Assembly: GCF_000384115.1 (NCBI RefSeq)
Contig: NZ_KB913029.1
Coordinates: forward strand, 4,563,057-4,627,056
Direction of reading: 5' to 3'
Origin: Sporichthya polymorpha DSM 43042
GTDB taxonomy: Bacteria > Actinomycetota > Actinomycetes > Sporichthyales > Sporichthyaceae
DNA: 64,000 bases
The notes under the pieces were generated by a model. The model was not told the origin of the DNA. It was given only the letters and a program-made list of their open reading frames with translations, and did no database searches. Of the stretch, positions 8,063 to 17,049 are shown one piece after another. Each line of letters begins with the position of its first letter. Within the stretch, counting starts at the first letter, position 1. Made by a program: the position numbers and the translations under genes.

Positions 8063-9297
8063 GACGGCAGCGCGTCGCCGAGCGCGACCACGTCACCGAC
8101 GACGACGACCGCCGGTGGCCGGATGCCCTGCTCCGCAACCGCGGCGGCGATTCCGCTCAACGGCGCGCGCACGGTGCGCTGCGCGCTGGTGGTGCCCTCC
8201 TGGATCACGGCAGCCGGGGTTTCCGGGTCGCGGCCGTGCTGCACGAGGGCGGACGCGATTGCGCCCAGCTTGTCGATGCCCATGAGGATGACGAGGGTCC
8301 CGCGCATGCGCCCGAGCGCGGTCCAGTCGGTGAGGGAGTCCGCGTGCTCGGGCCCGATGTGGCCGGAGATCACGGTGAACTCGTGCGCGATCCCGCGGTG
8401 CGTGACCGGGATCCCGGCGACGGCGGGCACCGAGATCGAGCTCGTGATGCCGGGCACGACGGTGCACGGGATGCCCGCCCCCGCGCAGGCCTGGACCTCC
8501 TCGAAGCCGCGGCCGAAGACGTAGTTGTCCCCGCCCTTCAGCCGCACGACGAACTTGCCCGCCTTCGCGTGCTCGACGAGCGCGTCGTTGATCGCCTCCT
8601 GGGCCATCTGGCGGCCGTACGGAATCTTCGACGCGTCGATCACCTCGACGTGGGGTCCGAGCTCGGCGAGCAGGGCCGGCGGGGCGAGGCGGTCGGCGAC
8701 GACGACGTCGGCCTGCGCGAGCAGCTGCCGGCCGCGGACCGTGATCAGGTCCGGGTCGCCGGGGCCGGCCCCGACGAGCGCGACGCCGGCGACCCGCTCG
8801 CGGACGCCGGTCGTGTCGACGGATCCGTCGCGCAGGGCCGTGAGCACGTTGTCGCGCACGGCCGCGGCGCGGCGCGGGTTGCGCCCGGCCAGCACGGCGA
8901 GGGTGAGGCCCTCGTAGCGGCCGGAGGCGGCGGTCCAGGCGGTGGCGGCCGTGGCGTCGTCGGCCCGGACGCAGAAGATGCGCCGCGCCTCGGCGTCGGC
9001 CGCGACGGCCGCGTTGACGGCCGGGTCGGCCGTCAGGGCGAGCGCGTACCAGGCCCCGTCGAGATCTGACGGCTCATAAGGTCGGCGTTGCCACCGCAGG
9101 CGGCCGTGGTCGGCGAGAGCGTCGATCGCCGGCGTCGCCTCGGGCGAGACCACGACGACGTCAGCGTGGGCGTCGAGCAGGGCGGGCACGCGGCGGGCGG
9201 CCACCTGACCGCCGCCGACGACCACCACGCGGCGACCGGACAGGCGCAGGCCGACGGGGTAGGGCAGGGGCTCGCCGGCCACTGACTGGTCGGTCAC
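8059..9297 (-). CDS. cobA: Uroporphyrinogen-III C-methyltransferase with N-terminal precorrin-2 dehydrogenase-like domain
   Basis: This 412-residue CysG-like enzyme starts the siroheme/cobalamin branch from uroporphyrinogen III. The N-terminal domain (about 15-165) has the NAD-binding GGGQVAARR motif of precorrin-2 dehydrogenase/ferrochelatase. The C-terminal SUMT domain (about 170-405) has VGAGPGDPDLIT, VVADRL and VVRLKGGDNYVFGRG, and makes precorrin-2 with two S-adenosylmethionine molecules. The arrangement matches mycobacterial CysG/CobA proteins. It overlaps bluB-cobT upstream and the methyltransferase downstream by 4 bases each. The linker between the domains is short, as expected. Confidence 0.93.
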   Translation of the reverse strand: MTDQSVAGEPLPYPVGLRLSGRRVVVVGGGQVAARRVPALLDAHADVVVVSPEATPAIDALADHGRLRWQRRPYEPSDLDGAWYALALTADPAVNAAVAADAEARRIFCVRADDATAATAWTAASGRYEGLTLAVLAGRNPRRAAAVRDNVLTALRDGSVDTTGVRERVAGVALVGAGPGDPDLITVRGRQLLAQADVVVADRLAPPALLAELGPHVEVIDASKIPYGRQMAQEAINDALVEHAKAGKFVVRLKGGDNYVFGRGFEEVQACAGAGIPCTVVPGITSSISVPAVAGIPVTHRGIAHEFTVISGHIGPEHADSLTDWTALGRMRGTLVILMGIDKLGAIASALVQHGRDPETPAAVIQEGTTSAQRTVRAPLSGIAAAVAEQGIRPPAVVVVGDVVALGDALPS

Positions 9298-11033
9298 TTC
9301 TCGGTCACCCCGGCGGAGTCGAAGGTCGCGACCTCGGCGAGGGCCCGCGCCGCGGACTGCACCAGCGGCAGCGCGAGCAGCGCCCCGGTGCCCTCACCGA
9401 GCCGCAGGTCGAGCGCGACCAGGGGCCGCAGGCCGAGCGCGTCGAGCGCGACGGCGTGGCCGGGCTCGGCGGAGCGGTGCCCCGCGAGCCACGCGACCGA
9501 GGCGTCCGGGTGCAGCGCCGCAGCCACCAGCGCCGCGGCGCCGGCGATGACGCCGTCGAGGATCACCGGCACGCGCAGGGCGGAAGCCGCGAGCAGGAAG
9601 CCCGCGAGCGCGGCGTGCTCGAGTCCACCGACCGCGGACAGCACCGCGATCGGATCGGCCGGGTCCGGGCGGTGCCGCTCTAGCGCGGCGCGGACGACCT
9701 CGACCTTGTGCGCGTGCATCTCGTCGTCGATGCCGGTGCCGCGGCCGGTGACGACCGCCGGCTCGACGCCGGTGAACGCCGCGATGAGGGCGGCGGACGC
9801 GGTGGTGTTGGCGATCCCCATGTCGCCGGTGATCAGGCAGCGGTTGCCGGCGGCCACGAGGTCGCGGGCGACCTCGATGCCGATCTCGACGGCCGCGACC
9901 GCCTCGTCGCGCGTCAGGGCCTGACCCTGCGTCAGATCAGCGGTGCCCGGCCGGACCTTGCGGGGCAGCAGGCCTGGCACCGTCGGCAGGTCCGCGGCGA
10001 CGCCGACGTCCACGACGACGACCTCGGCCCCCACCTGCGCCGCGAAGGCGTTCACGACCGCCCCGCCGGCGAGGAAGTTGGCGACCATCTGGGCCGTGAC
10101 CTCCTGCGGCCACGGGGTGACGCCCTGGGCGTGCACGCCGTGGTCGGCGGCGAACACGGCGACGGCCGCGGGCTCGGGCAACGGGGGCGGGCACTCCCCC
10201 GCCAGGCCGGCGAGCTGGACGGAAACGTCCTCCAGGACACCGAGCGCGCCCTTCGGCTTGGTCATCCGGTCCTGGCGGTCCCGGGCCGCGTCGACCGCGG
10301 CGGCGTGCGGCGGCGCGAGCTGCGCCAGCGTCTGCGCCAGCAGGTCCATCGGTTCCTCCCCGGGTAGGCCTCGCCGGCCGAATTCTTCCGAATGGACCGC
10401 CCAGCCCAGCGGGCGGCGGTGCGCCCAGCCCGCCGTGGCCAGTTCCGGGGAGTCCGCGAAGGCGTCCACGTGGCCCAGGCAGAGGTACGCGACGACCTCC
10501 AGGTGCGCCGGCAGCCGGAGCTCGGCCGCGAGCGCGGCGGCGTCGAAGAAGCTGACCCAGCCGACGCCCAGACCCTCGGCCCGCGCGGCCAGCCAGAGGT
10601 TCTGCACGGCCCCCGCGACGGAGTGCGCCGCGGTCTGCGGCTGGCTGTGGCGGCCGAGGGTGTGGCGGCCGCCGCGGGTCGGGTCGCAGGTGACGACGAT
10701 CCCCACCGGCGCCTCGCGGATCGCCTCCACCCGGAGCTTCGCGAACGCCCGGGCCCGCGCGGCGGGCAGGGACGCGGCGTAGGCGTCCCGGGCGGCCATC
10801 GCCAGCGTGTGCAGGCGGTCCCGCGTCTGCGGCGACCGGATCACGAGGAAGTCCCAGGGCTGGGAGAACCCGACGCTCGGCGCGGCGTGAGCCGCCGCGA
10901 GCACCCGCGTCAGCACGTCGTCGGCGACCGGGTCGGGCCGGAAGCCGGTGCGGACGTCCCGGCGCGCGGCGATGACGTCGTAGACGGCCGCCCGCGCCGC
11001 CTCCCCGAACCCGGGGTCCGCGCCCGTGCTCAT
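9294..11033 (-). CDS. cobT: BluB-CobT fusion: DMB synthase plus nicotinate-nucleotide:DMB phosphoribosyltransferase
   Basis: This single 579-residue protein makes and then activates the lower ligand of cobalamin. Residues about 1-225 are BluB, the flavin-destroying nitroreductase-fold enzyme that forms 5,6-dimethylbenzimidazole. Its motifs are RRDVRTGFRPDPV and HAAPSVGFSQPWDF. Residues about 235-575 are CobT, which joins DMB to ribose-phosphate, with FAADHGVHAQGVTPWPQ, GDMGIANTTASAAL and GRGTGIDDE. The ATG at 11033 overlaps the cobC stop (ATGA). The open frame runs further upstream, but only as a shadow of cobC. Fusion implies direct handover of DMB. Confidence 0.92.
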   Translation of the reverse strand: MSTGADPGFGEAARAAVYDVIAARRDVRTGFRPDPVADDVLTRVLAAAHAAPSVGFSQPWDFLVIRSPQTRDRLHTLAMAARDAYAASLPAARARAFAKLRVEAIREAPVGIVVTCDPTRGGRHTLGRHSQPQTAAHSVAGAVQNLWLAARAEGLGVGWVSFFDAAALAAELRLPAHLEVVAYLCLGHVDAFADSPELATAGWAHRRPLGWAVHSEEFGRRGLPGEEPMDLLAQTLAQLAPPHAAAVDAARDRQDRMTKPKGALGVLEDVSVQLAGLAGECPPPLPEPAAVAVFAADHGVHAQGVTPWPQEVTAQMVANFLAGGAVVNAFAAQVGAEVVVVDVGVAADLPTVPGLLPRKVRPGTADLTQGQALTRDEAVAAVEIGIEVARDLVAAGNRCLITGDMGIANTTASAALIAAFTGVEPAVVTGRGTGIDDEMHAHKVEVVRAALERHRPDPADPIAVLSAVGGLEHAALAGFLLAASALRVPVILDGVIAGAAALVAAALHPDASVAWLAGHRSAEPGHAVALDALGLRPLVALDLRLGEGTGALLALPLVQSAARALAEVATFDSAGVTEK

Positions 11034-12058
11034 CCGCGGCGGCCGAGGGCGGCCCAGGCCGTGACGAGGGCGTCGGTGGTGGCGGCGTCGCGGACCGCGA
11101 TCCGCAGCCAGTCCGGGCCCAGGCCCGGGAAGGAGTCGCCGCGGCGCACGGCGAAGCCCGCGGCGCGCAGGCCGGCTCGGACGTGCTCGCCGTCCGGCAC
11201 CTCGACGAGGACGAACGGCGCCCGCGGGTTGCCCACCACGCGCCGGCCCAGGCTGCGCAATCGGCGCAGCAGGTACGCGCGGTCGACCGCGATCTCCCGC
11301 GCGGCGCCGGCCGCCTCCAGGAGCGCGGCCGGGGTGCTGGTCACCTCGGCGGCGATCAGCGCGGGGGTGCTCACCGACCAGTGCGGCTGGACGCGCGCGA
11401 ACGCGGCGACGAGGTCGGGCGGAGCCAGGCAGTAGCCGATGCGCAGGCCGGCCAGGCCCCAGGTCTTCGTCAGGCTGCGGAGCACGACCAGCCCGGGGAG
11501 GCCGGCCGGGGCGAGCGTCTCGGTCTCCCCCGGGACCGCGTCCATGAACGCCTCGTCGACGACGAGCACCCGGCCCGGTCGGGCCAGCGCGGCGACGGTG
11601 CCCGCGGGGTGCAGCACCGACGTCGGGTTCGTCGGGTTGCCGACGACGACGAGGTCCGCGTCCGCCGGGACCGCGGCGGGGTCGAGGGTGAAGTCGTCCT
11701 CGGCGCGCAGCAGGACGCGCTCGACGCGGTGCCCGGCGGCGCGCAACGCGGCTTCGGGCTCGGTGAACTGCGGGTGGACCACGACGGCGCGGCGCGGAGT
11801 CAGGGCGCGCGCGATCAGCGTGAACGCCTCGGCCGCGCCCGCGGTGAGCAGGACCTCGGCGGGCGAGCGCCCGTGCCGGGCGGCGACCGCCTTCCGCGCG
11901 GCGTCGGGCCTCGGGTACGCGGCGAGGTCGGCCAGGGACTCCGCGAGCCGGGTGCGCAGCCACTCCGGCGGGGTTCCGGGCCGGACGTTGACGGCCAGGT
12001 CCACCAGGCCGGGAGCGAGCTCGTCGTCGCCGTGGTGGTGGAGGTCGAACTCGCTCAC
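11030..12058 (-). CDS. cobC: Cobalamin-pathway class I/II aminotransferase (threonine-phosphate decarboxylase-like)
   Basis: This 342-residue PLP enzyme is of the CobC/CobD family. It is thought to decarboxylate threonine phosphate to aminopropanol phosphate for the nucleotide loop. Visible are LAVNVRPGTPPEW at the N-terminus, the cofactor-contact motif VVGNPTNPTS, VDEAFMD, and the lysine motif LRSLTKTWGLAGLRIGY that holds PLP. The GTG at 12058 overlaps the cobB stop (GTGA). The longer open frame upstream is out-of-frame cobB sequence and was trimmed. Its neighbours on both sides are cob genes, which supports the role. Confidence 0.9.
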   Translation of the reverse strand: MSEFDLHHHGDDELAPGLVDLAVNVRPGTPPEWLRTRLAESLADLAAYPRPDAARKAVAARHGRSPAEVLLTAGAAEAFTLIARALTPRRAVVVHPQFTEPEAALRAAGHRVERVLLRAEDDFTLDPAAVPADADLVVVGNPTNPTSVLHPAGTVAALARPGRVLVVDEAFMDAVPGETETLAPAGLPGLVVLRSLTKTWGLAGLRIGYCLAPPDLVAAFARVQPHWSVSTPALIAAEVTSTPAALLEAAGAAREIAVDRAYLLRRLRSLGRRVVGNPRAPFVLVEVPDGEHVRAGLRAAGFAVRRGDSFPGLGPDWLRIAVRDAATTDALVTAWAALGRRG

Positions 12059-13497
12059 GGCCGGGCGAGCCGCCGGAGGTCGACGCGGCGCGCGGCCTCG
12101 ACGACGCGGCGCGCCAGCCGGGGCCGGCCCGCCCAGTGCAGGTGCAGGTAGGAGGCGTGGACGTTCCCGGTGGTGTGTCCCTCGGCGACGCCGGGCCCGC
12201 CCGTGGACGGGCGAACGGTCCAGGCCGGCCGGGTGCCGTCGGCGCCGGCGGCGGGGTCGCACGTGGTGCGGTGGAACTCGTGCCCGCGGATCCGCTCGCC
12301 CGCCCGGCAGAGCACGGAGTCGGCCGCGGCGACGGCCTCCCGGTAGCCGAGCGTCAGGCGGGGCGTCATCGCGGCGGAGAGGTCGAGCACGCCGCACATC
12401 GGCACGGCGTCGAGCTCACGGGCGAGGTAGAGCAGCCCGGCGCACTCGGCGACGACGACGCCCCCGGAGGCCGCGAGGTCGGCGACGTCCTTGCGCAGCC
12501 GCTCGTTCTCCGACAGCGCGGTCGCGTGGACCTCGGGGAACCCGCCCCCGACCACGAACGCCGTCGTGCCGGTCGGCAGGGACTCGTCGCGCAGCGGGTC
12601 GATCGTGACGACGTCGGCGCCGGCGGCGACGAGCAGCTCGACGTGCTCGGCGTAGCTGAAGGTGAAGGCCGCCCCGCCCGCGATCGCGATGCGCGGGCGG
12701 CGGCCCAGGCGCCCGCGGGGCGTCGGACCGAGCGCGAGGTGCGGGTCCCACGGCGTGGCGGACATCCGCGGCGCGGTCGCGGCCATCGCGCAGATCGCCT
12801 CGAGGTCGCAGGTGCGCGCGACGAGGTCGCCCATGGCCGCGACGGCGTCCACGGCCTCGGTGGCGCGCTCGGCCACGGGGACCAGCCCGAGGTGGCGGGA
12901 GGGCGTCGAGACCTTGTCCTCGCGGCGGATCGCGCCCAGGACCGGGACGCCGAGCCCGGCCAGCGCGTCGCGCAGGATCTGCTCGTGGCGGTCGGACCCG
13001 ACGCGGTTGAGCACGACCCCACCGATGCGGACGGCCGGGTCGAACGTCGCGAAGCCGTGGACCAGCGCGGCCACCGAACGGGCCTGCGCGGCGGCGTCGA
13101 CGACGAGCAGGACGGGCGCGTCGAGCAGTCGCGCGACGTGCGCGGTCGAGGCGAAGTCGTCGATCCCGTCCGCCCCGCCGGTCACGCCGTCGAACAGGCC
13201 CATGACGCCCTCGACAACGGCGATGTCGGCGTCCGCGGCCCCGTGCAGGAACAGCGGCGCGATCACCTCGGGCGAGGTCAGCCAGGCGTCGAGGTTGCGG
13301 GCCGGGCGTCCCGCGGCGAGGGCGTGGTAGCCGGGGTCGATGTAGTCGGGGCCGACCTTGTGCGGCGAGACGCGCAGACCCCGCGCGCGCAGCGCGGCGA
13401 TCAGGCCGGTCGCGACCGTGGTCTTGCCGTGCCCGCTGGCGGGAGCCGCGACGACCAGACGCGGCGGACCGCCGGGGACCGGAAGACGAGGGCTCAC
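12055..13497 (-). CDS. cobB: Cobyrinate a,c-diamide synthase
   Basis: This 480-residue ATP- and glutamine-dependent amidotransferase amidates the a and c side chains of (hydrogeno)cobyrinic acid. The N-terminal P-loop-like ATPase domain has APASGHGKTTVATG and HKVGPDYIDPGYH. The C-terminal glutaminase domain (about 250-450) has the class I nucleophile in VVAECAGLLYLAREL and a late histidine. It is followed with a 4-base overlap by cobC. The gene is separated from cobO upstream by the sortase gene, which is unusual because related genomes place cobB directly next to cobO. Confidence 0.93.
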   Translation of the reverse strand: MSPRLPVPGGPPRLVVAAPASGHGKTTVATGLIAALRARGLRVSPHKVGPDYIDPGYHALAAGRPARNLDAWLTSPEVIAPLFLHGAADADIAVVEGVMGLFDGVTGGADGIDDFASTAHVARLLDAPVLLVVDAAAQARSVAALVHGFATFDPAVRIGGVVLNRVGSDRHEQILRDALAGLGVPVLGAIRREDKVSTPSRHLGLVPVAERATEAVDAVAAMGDLVARTCDLEAICAMAATAPRMSATPWDPHLALGPTPRGRLGRRPRIAIAGGAAFTFSYAEHVELLVAAGADVVTIDPLRDESLPTGTTAFVVGGGFPEVHATALSENERLRKDVADLAASGGVVVAECAGLLYLARELDAVPMCGVLDLSAAMTPRLTLGYREAVAAADSVLCRAGERIRGHEFHRTTCDPAAGADGTRPAWTVRPSTGGPGVAEGHTTGNVHASYLHLHWAGRPRLARRVVEAARRVDLRRLARP

Positions 13498-13510
13498 GCG
13501 TCGACGGTAA

Positions 13511-13555
13511 GGCCCCGCCCTCGTGCCGCCAATGCCGGGTGGGTCAGGCGGGGCC
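13511..13555 (-). terminator. Hairpin between sortase and cobB genes
   Basis: GGCCCCGCC (13511-13519) is perfectly complementary to GGCGGGGCC (13547-13555) across a 27-base loop. It lies just after the sortase stop codon on the minus strand and before the cobB start. It may terminate or attenuate read-through into cobB. No T-run is present. Confidence 0.4.
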
Positions 13556-13571
13556 GGTGTTCAGCAGTCGC

Positions 13572-14231
13572 TCAGGACGCCTTGGCGGAGACCACGCTGG
13601 TCGGCTCGGCGTCGACCGGGGAGGCGAACCAGATCGTGCGCTTGGTCCACAGGCCCGGGCCGAGGCGCTGGCCGGAGCAGACGACGATCGCGATCTGGGG
13701 CTTGCCCTTCTTCGCGAAGTACGGCTTGTAGACGCCGGCCGGGACCTCGCGGCGGTCGGTGACCTCGTAGCAGAGGTAGCCCTTCGGCCCGTGGACACGG
13801 ACCTGGTCGCCCTCCTGCAGCCCGTCCAGGAGCTTGTTGCCCAGCGCGCTGCCGTCCGGGTACGTGTGGGCGTTCAGCAGGGCGTTTCCGCGGGAGTCGC
13901 CCGGGCGGATGCCGTTGCCGAGGTCGAAGGCCATCGACATCTTGCCGCCGCCGGTCAGCGGCGGGGTCCCGGGAACGCCGTTCGGGTCGCGCGGCAGCGC
14001 CATCACGTCGATGTTCCTGCCGACCTTGGGGATCGTGATCCCGGTCGGGACGAACCGGCCGTCCGCGGTGCTGCACTTCGGCGTCGGGGTGGGTGTGGGC
14101 GCGGCCGCGACCGTCTGGGTCCCGCCGTCGTCGCGCGTGGCGACGACGCCGACGACGCCGACGACGAGTCCGGCTGCGGCCAGCAACGCGACCGGCAGCG
14201 CAAAGCGCTTTCCCGGCTTCGATCCGTCCAC
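13572..14231 (-). CDS. Class F-type sortase (membrane-anchored transpeptidase)
   Basis: This 219-residue protein has one N-terminal membrane anchor (about 10-32), a Thr/Pro-rich spacer (about 43-51) and a sortase beta-barrel. The catalytic His is in NAHTY, the Cys in IVVCSGQR and the Arg in WTKRTIW, so the active site is complete. Class F sortases of actinobacteria cleave LPXTG-like signals and attach proteins to the wall. No protein in this window has a clear C-terminal LPXTG sorting signal, so the substrate is elsewhere. It sits between cobO and cobB in the same orientation but with 111- and 74-base gaps, so it may have its own promoter. Confidence 0.87.
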   Translation of the reverse strand: MDGSKPGKRFALPVALLAAAGLVVGVVGVVATRDDGGTQTVAAAPTPTPTPKCSTADGRFVPTGITIPKVGRNIDVMALPRDPNGVPGTPPLTGGGKMSMAFDLGNGIRPGDSRGNALLNAHTYPDGSALGNKLLDGLQEGDQVRVHGPKGYLCYEVTDRREVPAGVYKPYFAKKGKPQIAIVVCSGQRLGPGLWTKRTIWFASPVDAEPTSVVSAKAS

Positions 14232-14342
14232 GACTGCCCCGCCCCCTGCGGTCGTTCTGTGGTGTACGTCGAGACCGTAACCCGAAACTCCCCCGCGTGC
14301 AGCCGTCGCGGACCAGGATCGGTCGAACGTCTCATGTCCCGC

Positions 14343-14957
14343 TCACCACTCGATCCCGCGCTGCCCCTTTTGCCCGGCGTCCATCGGGTGCTTGATCTTG
14401 GTCATCTCGGTGACCAGGTCCGCGGCCTCCAGCAGCGCCGGCGGGGCGTGGCGTCCGGTGATGACGACGTGCTGGTGTCCGGGCCGGTTCGCCAGGGTCT
14501 CGACGACGTCGTCGACGTCGACCCAGCCCCAGTGCATCGGGTAGGTGAACTCGTCGAGGACGTAGAGGGTGTGCGCCTCGGCGCCGATGCGGCGCTTAAT
14601 CTCGGCCCAGCCCTCGGCGGCGTCGGCGGCGTGGTCCTCCTCCGACCCGGCCTTGCGGGCCCAGGACCAGCCCACGCCCATCTTGTGCCACTCGACCGGC
14701 CCGCCCTCGCCGGTCTGCTCGTGCAGCCGCCCGAGCGCGCGGAAGGCCTCCTCCTCGCCGACCTTCCACTTCGCGCTCTTCACGAACTGGAAGACCCCGA
14801 TCGACCAACCCTGGTTCCAGCCGCGCAGCGCGAGGCCGAACGCGGCGGTCGACTTCCCCTTCATCTCGCCGGTGTGGACGATCACCAGCGGACGGTTCCG
14901 GCGCTGACGCGTCGTCAGGCCGTCGGCGGGGACGGCGGTCGGTACTCCTTGCGGCAT
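14343..14957 (-). CDS. cobO: Cob(I)yrinic acid a,c-diamide adenosyltransferase
   Basis: This 204-residue CobO/CobA-type corrinoid adenosyltransferase attaches the 5'-deoxyadenosyl ligand to cobalt from ATP. The phosphate loop reads HTGEMKGKSTAAFG. Other family motifs are GVFQFVKSAKWKVGEE, WARKAGSEEDHAADA, YVLDEFTYPMHWGWVD and ITGRHAPPALLEAADLVTEM. It has the normal length. Its start codon overlaps the stop of the chelatase gene (ATGA), so the two are translationally coupled. The same chlID-cobO order is known from mycobacteria. Confidence 0.95.
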   Translation of the reverse strand: MPQGVPTAVPADGLTTRQRRNRPLVIVHTGEMKGKSTAAFGLALRGWNQGWSIGVFQFVKSAKWKVGEEEAFRALGRLHEQTGEGGPVEWHKMGVGWSWARKAGSEEDHAADAAEGWAEIKRRIGAEAHTLYVLDEFTYPMHWGWVDVDDVVETLANRPGHQHVVITGRHAPPALLEAADLVTEMTKIKHPMDAGQKGQRGIEW

Positions 14958-16963
14958 CAGGCGGCCCTCCGGACGGAGCGCACGGCGCCGGCGAGGCCAC
15001 CGCCGCCCTCGAGCTCGTGCAGCCGCAGCAGCGGCGCGTTCAGCAGGGTCGCGATCCCGCCGGCGAGGCCCAGCCGGACCGGGCCGTCCTCGCAGTCGAC
15101 GACGACCGCCGCGACCCCGTCCGCCGCCAGGGCGGCCGCGGCGCGGTGGGCGAGGGCGAGCGGGTCGCCCGGCGTTCCCGGGGCCGCGGTGGCGCGCCCG
15201 TCGGTGACGAGGACCAGCAGCGGCCGCCGGGCCGGGTCCCGCAGGCGCTCGACGGCAAGGACGTGCCGCGCCTCGGCGAGCCCGGCCGCGAGCGGCGTGC
15301 GCCCGCCGGTGGGCAGGTTCCGTAGCCGGGCGGCCCCGGCCTCGACCGAGGACGTCGGCGGCAGGTCCAGCGTCGCGTCGGCGCCGCGGAACGTCACCAG
15401 GCCGACCTTGTCGCGGCGCTGGTAGGCGTCGAGGAGCAGCGAGAGGACCGCGGCCTTGACCGCGCCCATCCGGGTGCGGGCGCCCATCGAGCCGGAGGCG
15501 TCGACGCAGAACAGGACGAGGTTGCCCTCGCGGCCCTCGCGCACGGCCTCGCGCAGGTCGCCGGGGCGCAGTCGCAGCCCCTGCCCGGGCTCGCGGCCGC
15601 GCTCGCGCTGGAACGGCGCCGCGGCGCGCAGAGTCGCGGCCGCGTGCAGGGCCCCGAGGCGTCCGATCGGCCGGCGCGCACCCGAGGTGTGGCCCGAGGG
15701 CGTCTCGGCGCGGGAGCGCCGGCCCGGCGTCCCCGTCCCGATGCCGGGGACGGTCAGCAGCTTCGCGCGGTACGTCGCCTCCGGCGGGGTGACCTGCTCG
15801 GGCACGACCCCGCCGCCGGCCCCCGCGGGGGGCGTGACGTCAGCGGGATCGGTCGTCATAGCGCTCGATTCCGCTGACGTTGCGGGGTTTCCGCCGCCGC
15901 CACCGCCGCCACCGCCGCCATCACCGCCGTCGGGGTCGGGCTCGGGCGGCGGACCGGACTCCTCAAGGGCCTTGTCGAGCTGGGCCTCGTCGAGGCCGGG
16001 GGCGTCGAACGGGTCGCGGCGGCGTCGGTGCGGGAGGGCGAGGCGCGCGGCGGCGCGGACGTCGTCCGCGGTCACCTGCGCCCGGCCCTGCCAGGCGGCG
16101 TGGGCGCGGGCGGCGCGGGCGATGACGAGGTCGGCGCGCATCCCGTCGACCTCGAACTCCGCGCAGACGCCGGCGATCCGCTCCAGCTCGGCGTCCGGCA
16201 GCGACACGTGCGGCAGCAGCTCGCGGGCGGAGGCGATGCACTCGGCGAACTCGGCGTCCGCCGGGGCCCAGACGGCGGCGAAACGGTCCGGGTCGGCCTC
16301 GTACTGCATCCCGCGGCGCACGATCTCGGCGCGGACCGCGGGCTCGCGGCTGGCCGCGACGTGGACCGTGAGCCCGAAACGGTCGAGCAGCTGAGGCCGC
16401 AGCTCGCCCTCCTCGGGGTTCATGGTCCCGACGAGCAGGAACCGCGCGGCGTGCGAGACCGAGACCCCCTCCCGCTCGACGTAGCAGCGGCCCATCGCCG
16501 CGGCGTCGAGCAGGACGTCGACGAGGTGGTCGTGGAGCAGGTTCACCTCGTCCACGTAGAGCACGCCGCGGTGCGCGGCGGCGAGCAGGCCGGGCTCGAA
16601 GCTGCGGACGCCTTCGGTGAGCGCGCGCTCGAGGTCCAGCGAGCCGACCACCCGGTCCTCGGCGGCGCCGACGGGCAGCTCGACGAGCCGGGCGCGGCGG
16701 CGGTCGGTGGGCGCCTCGGCCCGGTGCGGCCCGTCCGGGCAGTCGGGGTCCGGCGCGGCCGGGTCGCAGGCGAAACGGCAGGTTGCGACGACGTCCTGCT
16801 CGGGCAGCAGCGCCGCGAGGGCGCGCACGACCGTGGACTTCGCGGTCCCCTTCTCCCCGCGGACCAGCACCCCACCGATCTGGGGCGCGACCGCGTTCAG
16901 GGCGAGCGCGAGCTTGAGGTCGTCCATCCCGACGACGGCGGAGAACGGATATCCGGCAGGCAC
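14957..16963 (-). CDS. Fused ChlI/ChlD-type chelatase ATPase, probable cobaltochelatase partner
   Basis: This 668-residue motor protein is of the magnesium-chelatase family. The N-terminal AAA+ module has [33 protein letters not shown] and [10 protein letters not shown] poly-Gly linker (about 345-357) leads to a C-terminal von Willebrand A domain with the metal site DASGSMG and TDGRATAAP. Such ChlID fusions are thought to power cobalt insertion with CobN, which is not in this window. It heads the cobalamin operon. There are about 86 bases to the divergent FG-GAP gene, too short for a normal B12 riboswitch, and none was recognized. A magnesium-chelatase role is less likely given the neighbours. 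Confidence 0.88.
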   Translation of the reverse strand: MPAGYPFSAVVGMDDLKLALALNAVAPQIGGVLVRGEKGTAKSTVVRALAALLPEQDVVATCRFACDPAAPDPDCPDGPHRAEAPTDRRRARLVELPVGAAEDRVVGSLDLERALTEGVRSFEPGLLAAAHRGVLYVDEVNLLHDHLVDVLLDAAAMGRCYVEREGVSVSHAARFLLVGTMNPEEGELRPQLLDRFGLTVHVAASREPAVRAEIVRRGMQYEADPDRFAAVWAPADAEFAECIASARELLPHVSLPDAELERIAGVCAEFEVDGMRADLVIARAARAHAAWQGRAQVTADDVRAAARLALPHRRRRDPFDAPGLDEAQLDKALEESGPPPEPDPDGGDGGGGGGGGGGNPATSAESSAMTTDPADVTPPAGAGGGVVPEQVTPPEATYRAKLLTVPGIGTGTPGRRSRAETPSGHTSGARRPIGRLGALHAAATLRAAAPFQRERGREPGQGLRLRPGDLREAVREGREGNLVLFCVDASGSMGARTRMGAVKAAVLSLLLDAYQRRDKVGLVTFRGADATLDLPPTSSVEAGAARLRNLPTGGRTPLAAGLAEARHVLAVERLRDPARRPLLVLVTDGRATAAPGTPGDPLALAHRAAAALAADGVAAVVVDCEDGPVRLGLAGGIATLLNAPLLRLHELEGGGGLAGAVRSVRRAA

Positions 16964-17049
16964 CGGGCGAGCCTATTTCCCCGTCACACGCGGGTTCCCC
17001 CCGGCGCGTCCGGCCCGCGTATTCGAGCCCCATCAGTCACATTAACCCC

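Noticed and set aside
12136-15425. Long plus-strand frames across the cobalamin genes
   Set aside because: They show no domain or ribosome site and are opposite clear cob genes.
16964-17049. Cobalamin riboswitch before the chelatase gene
   Set aside because: The gap of about 86 bases is too short and no B12-box-like sequence was found.
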